A stretch of DNA of 64,000 nucleotides from Acanthaster planci. Lineage: Eukaryota; Echinodermata; Asteroidea; Valvatida; Acanthasteridae. Location of the stretch: the NCBI RefSeq assembly GCF_001949145.1, contig NW_019091374.1, forward strand, positions 291,336 through 355,335, written 5' to 3'. Made by a program: the position numbers and the translations under genes. Below the pieces are notes generated by a model, which was not told the origin of the DNA, did no database searches, and saw only the letters and a program-made list of their open reading frames with translations. The number at the start of each line of letters is the position of its first letter. The first letter of the stretch is position 1. Shown here piece by piece: positions 37,701-49,700 of this stretch.

Positions 37701-40700
37701 ACAATCATTGTCGTTTCAAGAAGGACAGTGATGTCTGTTTTATTTTTCATCGTTTAGGTATTTAGTAAACAACAACCTGACGCGCTTACATCTCGGTCAG
37801 CCCAACAGTTTGCAGTACCTCAGATTTTTGTAAGTATCTCAAACTCTCCAAAAACACCTGAGAGTCATCTGACCAAAAAGGGGTAAGATCTGACCAAGAG
37901 TCAGGGGCTTTAAGATGATGGGTTACACCATTGGTAAAATCAAAAATATTGGACTGCCAAATAATCCTTGTATGTCTTACTTAAAAGAAAGTAAATAACA
38001 GCCTCACTTAATCTATGAAATGTTTTCACCGGGAATGCTGTTGTTGTTTTTTAGAAAACGGAAGAATTTTATTTTTCTCTTTTCATTAAAAAATCTTATC
38101 GTTTTAAATGTATTGTGTCTGTTAATGGGCGCCGATTTCGGTGTGTTACGTTTAAAGGTGTACGATCCTGAATGGGTCACACTGAAAGCAGCAATAATAA
38201 ACGCATTGTAAACTGAAATAAGAAGTATTTAAGTGAAAGGTATAAAATAAAACAGAAATTAGATCATTTCAAAGTAGAATATTTAACTTGCAGAAAGGGA
38301 TTTCCTCAAAGCGAAAATGCTGCGATCTTACAATCAACCCCAAGGCATAATGGTATGGTCCAAACTGTTGGTCTGTGCATTGCTTGGCGAACATGACTTC
38401 CGTTTTAGAGCTGCACATAGACAGGATTTCTATGGACAAAAACACCGTCGGCGGAACAGGGGCGGTAGGGGCTGTTACCCCCACCTTTGAAAATGTAGTT
38501 ATTTTGCCCCCTTCCCCCACTTTATAGGCCTACCAGCCGTTGGATGTATATTGCAACTTCATAACAGTATTCTTTTCAGTCTCATGGCCGGGGCTTGCCC
38601 CTCCCCCACCTTTTAAAAACGTTCCGTCGCTGTTGGACAAAAACTATGATTTCCAGAGATTAAAACTCTCATGTTTCCAGATGTAATCTCCTTTTTGAGT
38701 TCACAATGTTTGTTAGTCAATTGAGAATGGATTTTAGACTTCCATTTACGTGTGCACGGACACACATGTTTATTTTAGGCCTGAACATTAATAATGCCTC
38801 GGGACCAGATGGTGTAGGTAATCAGATTTTGAAGACATGTAGCTATCGACTGTCTGGTATTTTTACAAAAATATTTCAACTGACTTTAGATAGAGGGGTC
38901 ATTCTGCAGTTGTGGAAAACCTCTATGATAGTTCCTATCCCGAAAGGAAGTAGGGCGTCAGTCTTGAACGACTACCGCCCAGTAGCTCTGACATCAAACA
39001 CAATGAAATGTCTTGAAAAGCTTGTTTTGAATTTTTTTCTTAGAGATGCAGGTTCTTATTTGGACAAGTTTCAATTCGCATACCGGAGTAACAGGGGGTT
39101 GATGATGGGGTACTGGTTTATCTTCATAAACTGTACAGTCATTTGGACAAGTCAAAATCTTATGTTAGGTCTATGTTATTGATTTCTCTGGTGCTTTTAA
39201 CGCGATTCAACCTCGCATTTTAATTAATAAGGAAACTTATGAAAATGAATGTGTCTCCAAAAATTACAGTGGATTCATAATTTCTTACTCAACAGGTCGC
39301 AGTGGGTTAAAATTGGAGACGTTAAGTCTAAAGACAGGATAATTAATACAGGTGCTCCCCAAGGATGTGTAATTTCACCATTCTTATTTTCATTCTATAC
39401 AAGTGATTGTCTCTGTTCTAGCCCACACACAGACGAAACAGTTATCACAGGCTATTTAACCAACGATTCAATCTGTTATTTAATGGAGGTAGCAAAGTTT
39501 GTGGAGTGGTTTGACCGCCATTTTCTGATTATTAATACCCAGAAAACTAAGGAGATGATTGTGGATTTTCGGCACAACACTGGAGCTCATGAACCTGTTT
39601 ATATTAATGACAACGAAATAGAAAGGGTTAATGAGTACAAATATCTTTGTACTGTTATTGATGACAAACTGAACTAAAACTCCCAGGTAGTCTTTGGCAA
39701 GGCCATGCAACGGATGTTTTCCTTTGTAAGCTCAAACAGTTTAATGTTGACAGGACGAACCCACGTCTATTCTACCAATCCATAATACAGAGCATTGCTA
39801 CTTTTAACATAATGAGTGTGTATTATTCACTTTCACAAAAAAAGGGATAGGTTTGAGCGTGTTCGTAAAATGGCTCAACGCTCGGTAGGTTTTACCTTGC
39901 CAACATATGACAATATCTATTTGGAACGTGTAATGTCTAAGTTACATGTCATTCTATAAGATCCAACTCATCCACTTTTTGAGTGTTTTGTTTTTAATAG
40001 ACCCGGTTTTAGGCTTTGTGTGCCTCGTACAAACCTAACTCAATACAGGCAATCCTTTGTTCCCAACTCTATTCATTTATTTAACAAATTCAGCTGTTCG
40101 TAATTAAGAATTTTTGGATTTTTTGGTAGTTTTTTTATTTGTATGTTAATAATTTTTATTTGAGTTAATTTGTTTTAGTGGGTTAATCTTGTTGGTTAAA
40201 TATTGTAAATTGTCTAGTTTTAAATACCTATATTTATATTTGGATTTGCCAATGGAAACAAAAGTTCTGTATTTTTTACGATGCGGACAATAACATTTCT
40301 AATCTAATCTAATCTAAAATAAGTGTGGTCATCAAGCGTAATCGCGCACGCACGTGTATATAGACCTTTTTCACCCACGTGACTAAATGTAAACAATACC
40401 ATCGCGTGTGGACCACCTTGGCCATGGTGATCGTATATATTCCTACGGGCAGCTTCAACCACGTGCAAGCGCACGTGTGAACGCTGCCTGTTTGACTAGT
40501 TTATCTTGAATAAGTAGATTACCACCACAACACTATGCACTCATTACTATCACTACACACGATCGTGATATCACTGGAAAAGGTCTATGCTCATCGTGCC
40601 ATAGACAGGAGGTTCGCTACTCGATGAACTATTTTCCATAAATCTACAGTGCTACACTTTCGAAGAGGCACATTACTTCAGGGTACATGTATTACTAATT

Positions 40701-43700
40701 ACTCCTGGCTGTAAAAAAAGTGGTCTTTTGAAAGGTTAAGAGCACCTGTCAAACCGGTTCATCTGCAGTAGAACCCCACGTGCACGTGGTTCGCTCACTC
40801 AGAACGCCATGTAGTTCATGAACTTTGCTCAAGATAAGTTACAAGATCTTCAATGTGACCATTCAAAATGGCGCTGTGTTTTTTCTCAAAGCAGTTAACT
40901 AAAATACAAAACAAATATGCAGAATGAAAGCTTCCGTAATTATTTTTCTTTCAGACAATCTTGTAAAATAAGGACAAAAAACCAATGATGTGACCTCCCT
41001 GTAAGCTTGCCAGCAATACTCCAAGTTTGTGTTAAATGGAGGTTTTCTCGAAAATGTACAGTTGGCTCCTTGAGTTAATCAAAGACATTATCGGTAACCA
41101 TTTCCGTTGTATAGTTGACGCTGTGGACTGCGGATCGTTAAGGATGGAATGGGGGAAGTAAGGCTATTACACTTTGGATAAACATTTTGTGGAGGATGTT
41201 CCTTGAAATGAGAGTGCTGCTACCAACAGGCAAACATGTATAAGGACAGCCGTATTTCGGATATGGTTGAACCCCATAAATCATTTCATAAAGTCAACGT
41301 TATTAATATTGGCAAATAATCTGACAGTCTGGGAATAATATCCTCGACAACTTGAGACGATGATATGTTGTATTCCCAGTAGCACCCGGTGAAATTCTGT
41401 TTTTGCGTAGCATGCGATTAAGTAAGCAATTTTCTACGTAGTATTTTTGCGGAGATCGCGTAGGATTATTTTCCAAGTTACGGTATATTTTGGTCGGCCA
41501 GATTAGAGGGGGCATGTATAATATGTATAAACAAATAAAGTCACCTGCCCTGTGATTAATAATCAATTGAAGACACGGTCTGTTGCCAGGACGGTCATGA
41601 ATGAAATTGTGTTTTTGAAGAAATCAACCTTTCTTTAATACTTTTTGGTCCCTTTCAACATAGGCACGTGTCTAACAACAAAATACGAACTGTGGAATCA
41701 ACTTCCTTGTTGGCGGCTCCAAACCTGGTTCATCTGTGAGTAACTTTACTTCACATCGGTGATATTTGCCTTGGCTCTACTGTCACGTTTTGACTGGCCA
41801 ACGGCTAACCTCCAATGCCCTTTATTGAAGACAGTCATGAATACTGCAGAAGAAAAAAATATTCTTCGTGATTGCTTGATCTGATACAAGTGTCAGAGCA
41901 CTGGACTGGTCAGAAATGGAATCCTCACGAAAGAAAAAAGCTGGATAACAATTTTATGTTTATTTATAATTCCAGACCTTTTTTTTTCTTTCTCGCGTGG
42001 GGACGGTTTTATACGTTATTGCTGCTTCTTGTTTTCTACTATCGATATTGTGCATGTCACTGGATTACCTAACTCGTTGAGGACAGTCAACGCAATGTCC
42101 ACGCGTTGGGCACGATTTCACGCCCCCCGATTCGGCCAGACGACTTTGTCTTTTGGATCCGTGTGGCGGGTTAAAGCAATCATTTCGCTGTGTGTTGTTT
42201 TTTAATCAACGTGCAAATCAGAGATCTGGCCATAATCGCACTTGCCGTACTCAGTACGAATTCTACACAACCACAACACGCAGCCTCATGCCAAAAGTTT
42301 GGCCAAATATCCTACCAACAATCTTTGTTGTGATGCACGCTATCTTGGTAATTGCCTGTATACAATTATGTAACCTTTACGTTTGGGTTTAAAAAATGTA
42401 CATGCACTGTATTTTAAAGGGAAAAAATATTTGGTGTCGTCACAACTCAGATACAAAAATGTTCAAAAGCAGTGTATGTCAATTCACTGCGCAAAAGCCA
42501 CTTGAGCCTTTTTGCATGGGAAAAAGAAGATACTTGTTTGGGTTCTTAATTAATTTGTTTGTTTCATTTTAAATGAGAGCAACCGTCAAAATGTGCCATT
42601 TGTTTTATAGCGTTTGTATCAGTGCTGGGCATCAAAGCTTTGGTCATGTCAATCAGTGATAACAATTTTGATTTGTCCTTTAGAGAACTACCAAGTAATG
42701 AGATAGTGTACATCGATCCACTGGCCTTCCAGGGACTGACTTCACTAACAGAACTGTAAGTGTAGTTGGAAGGCATAAACCAATGTTAAATCAACCCAGG
42801 CAAAACCAAGACAGGTAGGCCTACTTTAGAGGTCATTTAAAAAAAGTGTCACTGTTGATTCGTTATTTTTAACACTGTAATATACATTTAGAGTACTGAT
42901 AATAAACACGTGACACGCACAATTCTGTAAGTACAACGCATCAGCGGGAGAGGCAGCGCGTGAACCAACACGTGCGCGTACTCCATTCGTTTGCATTACA
43001 CTCCCTGGTTCCAACTGACGTTTACACTTCGATACTTTTGAGGCAAATGACACCCTTGGCGTATAAAAACCTTTGACCATATAGGGCTTACTGTGCTGAT
43101 TTACACATACAGGCTACTATTTTGAAGGTGTGTAGAGTCGAATGAGCGATTAAGTCATGTTAGAGGACTTTTCTATGGTTTTGACTATTACATTCGGTAA
43201 CTTCCCGTTATTATTATTGTGAGCGTTGACTCACGTGTTCGGCTTAATTTCTTAGCCCCCCCCCATCTGCACTCTACTGCTGTTGATGTCCACTGCTGAG
43301 ATATGTCCACTATTAAATTGTTTTTTTAGTCAGATCTTAGATCTTAGGTACATTTACCCGCAAATCTATGCCGTCGTAGTATGCGCATCACTCCTGTGCT
43401 TGCAAGAGTCTACTAGGACACGGACGGAGGCTAAAATCGAGGTCACACCCGTCACAACGAAAGTTGAACGCAAAGCGACAACGGAACCAGTGGAACCAGA
43501 CTCGGAAAGCGCAATTCAAAATTCTCAATGAATTCCTATACTCTCTCATTTCCGCTGCACAGCGTTCAGCGGCGTCGACAGGAGATCTTTCCAACTGGGA
43601 CAACAAGCACTCAACAGTAGCATACTGGATACGCTATCAACAATGGAGAGTGTCCATTCTGAGGCATTTGAATGAAAAACTAGATAATATCCTTTTACTG

Positions 43701-46700
43701 TCACAGTTTTCTTGTCTTTTCTTCCTTTGGTATAGTGTTCAGTCTTTTTCGAAAGGCCAGGGTTTCCATTAATTGCCTCCTCCGCGACGTGCATGACCAC
43801 ACGAAATACTTCATTCGAAATCACATGACGAAGGCCGGCGATGCACCAAAGGAAGCTACACGCTTACAGCCGAATTCACTTGCCCCAGACCCTGGAACCC
43901 GTTCCGCCTGTTTGCTGTCTCTCAAGTCTCTTCTTTGTACAGCTATCAATAAAAACATTCGAACATAGATAACTTGTCAACACCATGTACCACAATAGCG
44001 GTGCCGTAGACAATACGAGAAATCAAATTGAATTCCCACTGATTAATTGAAATGAAAAGACTTATATTGAGGGCACACTAAATTGGCACAAAGCCTATCA
44101 TGCTTCCCATCCACGTTGATCTGCAGAATTGTTTTATGTTTATTTATGTATTTTTTTACTCTTACTAATTCATTTCTAATTCATATCCGCCATGAGAACA
44201 CTCTGGTAATGTGTTTGCTTTTTTTCTCTTTTGCCTACAGTAATATCATGGGAAACAAGATAAAGACGCTGAGCACGGATCATTTTCGTGCTCTTAACAG
44301 CTTGGAGATCATGTAAGTATGTTCCTCGACCAATCTGAGGGCACTACACGCGGTCAAAATTTTTCTCGCCGCCGCGACGCGTTGAGATGTTTTCCGCTGA
44401 GTGAATCTCAAATCCGGAAGTGTCGACAACTTCCCTGTTTTTTCTTTCTTTTTTTTCGCGGCACTAAAAAATGTTGGTTTGATTGGGCGATCAAGTGGGA
44501 TGACAAAAGCTCGCTGTGAGAGTTTGTAAGCGTAATCCAGCCAGCTCTTCATTTAAGGATCATTATTTTGACGTCCAGGGTGCTTCGAACAGCAACATTC
44601 TCGCCGAAAGCTCTCCTTTTTTGATAGATTTTTGCGCTCAGACCAGGGAGCTGTTCCCGCCATTCTGTTATCATTCTCATCAAGTTTATGTTAATCTCAG
44701 TCAATAAAACAGTATGGAAGTAAGCGGCTTTTGTCGCCCATGTGCGAAGGACTGCCGAGACTTAAGTGTTTTTTGTATCCTCGAGCCCAAAAACTCGATT
44801 CAGACGTTGATGGGAACAAGAAAGGACAGCTGCAAATTTTTGAACTCCGATTGAGGACAATAATGGTCATCATTAAGACTTTTAACCAGGTCTCTTTGTG
44901 TAACTTCTGAAGACGAAACCGGGTTAACAGTCTCAAGCTTCAATAAATCCTAGTTTCTATGGTAGTTTGACGATCGCCAACATCATCCAAGATGTCGAGA
45001 CACAAACAACCGAGGAAGAAACGATGTTAGACGTCATTTAAAAATTAAAAAAAAACTGGCGTCCGAAACTTCAATATTATGTTTTGCAAGAAACACCTTT
45101 TTAGAGTTGTTACACTATTATGGTTAGAATTTTGCCGAAAATCGGTGTTTCATTTCCTAGTGGTGGTAAAGTTAGGGGACATCAGCCTGTGCCAGTATTG
45201 CCAATCCATGCATTCGATACTACTCTGACAGTTCAAGAACGCAGTCCGCCATATTCCAAAAAGCTGAACACGATCCATCTTTGTCGACTTATAAGGCTAG
45301 TTCATATTTGGGGCGAAAGCGAACACAGCCGCGAATTCGTGAGGTCAGATCAAAATGTTCGCGATGCGAATTCCCAACAGTTGAACACGTTTCAACTCGA
45401 GCGAAATTTTGCTGCTAATCACTCGTGACGTCAAATTCGCTTCGCTTTTACATTAGCCTGTGGTATGAACCGGCCTTAGTGCGTCCGTGCTTGCGTCAGT
45501 CGCGATAAGGTGTTTCCACAATGGTCAGCGCATCATCGGGGACAGTACAGCGATGGTTTCTGAGTCTCAACGCCAATATGGAAACTGTGCTGAAGTTTAG
45601 AATGAAACAGTCTTGTTCCCATGTGTGCAATCCTAACGCGCCTAAAATTTGCCCTCCAATCCATTTCTTAGTTCTCCTGTATATTTACTTACATGACAGG
45701 GGTTAGGGTTGCCTCAGTGAAAACCTGTCTGACATGCTATCCTGCAAAGGCGAAGTTGTGTCATATGCATATCACATTGTGCAAAGTGTCAGCTGGACAT
45801 GGATTTAAAAAACATATTACCGTCACGTCAGTTCAACAAGGTCGTATCTCGTGTGCAAAACATATTACGTACCAACTAGTTGTTGACTTGGAGTCAAGTC
45901 TACCCAATCTTTAAGTTCGATTCCCATCTACGTCCACGTGTCAGGACTCAGTTTTCAGTCCCTAACTGATTCCGCAGCTTTTCCTGGAATCAAAATAGGA
46001 AAGTTATCGAAATCTCTCTCGCTTGGTTTCTTGGGGGCGCTCGGCCTCTGAAGTCTATACCCTTTAGGGGAATACTTGATTTCATGACAACAAAGGATCA
46101 AGTGAGGATATCAACATTTCAGTGGGTCGGAGGGCCTCTCACCACCTTAACGCGACCTTCATTTTGCTCACAATATCCCTTAATGCCACCGCTGGTGTCG
46201 ACTTTCGTCAGTTGCAGATGTCTCATTATATTTGATTTGTTCTTGCGAGAAGTTTTCCTTGATTCTAGATGCTACTCCCAGCTGTAATCAGGCCTAAGTT
46301 TGATGCTGATTTAAATGTCCTTCCTCAAGTTTCAATTCCGTAGTAAAAACATGTCTGACCACATCCGATAACATTCTGGTCAACAAGAGAGAGAAAGACA
46401 AATATTCCCACATGCATGCAAATACAAACGGGAAATCAGTTTTTGCTTATTTTCTCTCTGCTGTATACAGATTTGAGTTATGTGTTACACCTGTGTATTG
46501 TTTACTTTCCATCCAGAAACATGAGTCATAACGACATAACAGACCTGGAGCCGGGTGTGTTCCAGAATGCTGTCAATGTGTCGTACATGTGAGTTGGTGA
46601 CATCCAGTAATGGAGACTGTGACGCTTGGTGGCGGCAGGCAAACCATCCTTTACGGTTGCCCGTTTTTGGCACGCGCACCCGATTCTGGGCATGCGCGAG

Positions 46701-49700
46701 AAATACTGTTCTGAGCGCATGCACAACTCACAGACGTATAAACACGTTTAGACAGATAGCTCCTATTCAAAACAATGGCGGGGTACCGTAGCCGAGACGG
46801 CACCCGACTAAATCCAAAATTGATGGCAAATTCACCCCTCGGAATAGGAATTTACGTACAGTTGAAGAATTCCAGCCATAAAATGCTATGAAGCCATTTT
46901 CCGATTGTGGAAAAAAATCCTCTGTTTAATTAATCTGGCCCGTGAAGATTCAAAATTATGCGGTTGCAGCATTTGAAAAGAAGAGACAACCGTACGAAAT
47001 AGTAAAAAAGGAGCGTCTTTTTAGAGCACATGTAAACAAATACATGCAATCTAAGTGCGTCATGGCGCTGAACGCGCTGCCATTCACCGTTTCGCCCACA
47101 GCATGCCCACACTTTTTAAAATCACGGTTATACGCGCAAGACTGGTGGTCTATGTGTTTATAAAATTATGTCTGTGGTTGTGCCCCAGACAGCACGTTCA
47201 GTGCGATTTGCGCGTGACGCACTGGGAATGCATGTATTCGTTTACATGTGCTCTAAAAAGACGCTCCTTTCCCCCTCTTTTGTACTGCTATTTCTTCTTT
47301 TCAAATATCGCATTCGCACTATTTTGAATCTATATGGGCCAGATTGAGTAAACAGGATTTTTTCACAATCGGAAAATGGCTTCATAGCATTTTTATGGTT
47401 GGAATTCTTCAACTGTGTGTATATTCCCTATACCGAGGGGTGAATTTGCCCTCGCTTTTGGATTTATTCAGGTGCCGTCGCAGCTACGGTACCCTGCCGT
47501 TGTTTTGAATAAGAGCTGTCTGTCTAGGGGTTTATAATGGGCACAGCTGTGGACAAGAGCCTGTTTTTCTGCCGCCACCAAGGGTCTCAATGTCCCCAAT
47601 TTGACATATCCAATGAGTCAGCAAAAGTGCTGAACACTGCTCCGATATTGCAAAATGCTCTTTGTCAGATGCACTCACTCATCAAAATAGTAACTGGGCG
47701 CTCTTTCTCCTGCCGTCATTATAAAAAAATAATGCTGATGAAGAAAACTGCATCATGTCCTCATCCCATTCAAGTGGAGCAGTGTTAAAGCCAAGAGGAA
47801 CTTTTCTTCTTTTTTTCTGGAGACACATGACTATCTAGGTGATATTCAAAGATTACATTCCGGTTACGGAAAACAGCATAGGCCTATGTAAGTTTTCTTC
47901 GAAGCTTTTAAAGTACATATTACTGTCCAGAAACGCAGGGGATAAGCCTCGTGTTAGTGCTGCCTTGGTAACCTTGCTGTGGTCGTAGACTGAAGGCCAG
48001 TTTATACTTTCGCTGAGTCGGGATTCACTTGAGTTTTGAAATGCGTGCTTTTGTTTTTCTTTTTTCTTTTTGCTTTTTTAAAAAAATTTTTGCAGCGTGA
48101 CTAATTTCATTTATTGTCACTAATTCGCGCTTTTTGAGCAAATATTCAAACCAGCCTAAAGGCAAAAACAAACGCAAATTTGTGGCGTCTGATCATAATC
48201 GCGTTGCAAACTCGCAAAAGTTGGATACATTTCAACTCGAGCGAAGTTTTGCTTTAGATTTTTCGTGGGGTCAAATTCGCTTCGTTTACAGTTCATCTGT
48301 AGTATGAACCGGCCTTTAATCCCAGGAGACCATCATTGAATGGCAACACAATTACGTGCATGTTCATAAAATTGAGGCCCATGTATCATGCCTCTTGGCA
48401 AATAAGACCTTTTGGGTTGAAGGTACAGGCAACGCGCACGCACGCACCCGGCCTACGAGCGTAGTGCAACGGCATGTTACCGGAGTATACTTACGTTCTA
48501 ACTTTACAGAAAATATAGAGTGACCAGCATTTCCCAGCGCTTTGTGACTCATTTTTCAGTAACAAAGCAGAAGGGTCCATGAAACCGCGATTAGTTTTCA
48601 AGTATTACTGTTCGCCGACTCACAGAAAAGTTCAACTCCGTCCACCATGGCCCATGTTCAGGGTAGTTTACCTCTCCCTCCACTTTGTTTTGTGCATTTA
48701 GGAGTCTGTCTTTCAACAGTATGAAGACGTTGAAGAAAGGAACCTTTTTGGGCCTGTCCAGAGTATCAACGCTGTAAGTATGTATTAGACACTGATTAAA
48801 CAAAAAGGAACTTTGGAGGATTCTGTTAATTTAAGCAATGCAGCAGTTTGAAGTCTTAGGTTTGATTATGGGATATTCCTTATTTAGGCTGCAATCTTTT
48901 TCGACAAAATTAAATGGTCAAACGGCGGTGTCACAACGATTACATTCAGTTCCAAAAGACCTTCAGAGGCCTTGTTAAAAAAAACGTAATCTTAGATATA
49001 AACTTACAGGCCTCACGTTTTTCTTTTCATAGCATTTGAACCACCTTTATTTTAAATGTGTCCTTTCTCTGTTAGTTGATGTCAACAAAAATATCTGTTT
49101 CTTATCCCATCTCCTTCACAGAGATATTGAAAACGTACCGATTTGGTATATTGAGCAAGGGGCGCTGGAAGGCCTAACCGGGCTACGATCACTGTGAGTA
49201 CTATATGGACGTCAACTTTGGTCGGGAAGATCCCGACCGGACTTCAGTTTAATGTTTCTTTTAATGGTAGGGGCCTAGTCTGACGGTGTGCCAATATGAA
49301 AGGTTTTCGTGTTGTTGTCGGGTTCCTAGACCATTTGATATACCAACTACTTTGAGAGATACCGTCGTAGGTCCGATAGCCGAGGTCCTCTCGTTATCCC
49401 GAAGATTTCTGAAACTGACCGAAGATTGCCGAACCCATGCTTGGCGATTTAACGACACTGTCGTTGATGTTCGAAAAGAAAAATCATCAATGTATAAATC
49501 ACCTTTCTGAGCCTGTTCTAGACTTACTACATGAGTCTGATACAGTTTATATACAACAGGGGAAATGAAATGTTAGGTCCGGGAACGAGAGAAAACTCGG
49601 CGTCGATCCACCCACGGCGTCACGGAGAGCGATTTGCGAGTTTTCTATCTCGAATATACTTCTGATGTTTCGTTACTCATTAATGTTCTTGTCTGAAGGA

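Larger units (their letters stand above)
36853..42683 (+). other. Receptor intron containing a LINE fragment
   Basis: 5.8 kb, GT-AG. It contains a hairpin at 37415-37541, GC-run sequence at about 38440-38630, a decayed LINE at 38790-40317 and an inverted-repeat element at 40360-40588. From 40600 to 42683 I see nothing identifiable. Confidence 0.75.
42756..46516 (+). other. Two receptor introns (42756-44240 and 44313-46516)
   Basis: Both are GT-AG. The first shows an 82-codon open frame at 43283-43531 rich in Thr and Glu that has no recognisable domain and no fitting splice phase. The second contains a MITE-like element at 45293-45477. Nothing else is identified. Confidence 0.7.

Noticed and set aside
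43283-43531. 82-codon open frame rich in Thr, Glu and Val between two LRR exons
   Set aside because: It does not resemble an LRR, and the flanking phases do not fit a 2-2 exon. The neighbouring LRR exons join perfectly without it.
45895-45935. AGTTCGATTCCCA resembling a tRNA T-arm (B box)
   Set aside because: No matching A box, acceptor stem or anticodon arm could be arranged around it.
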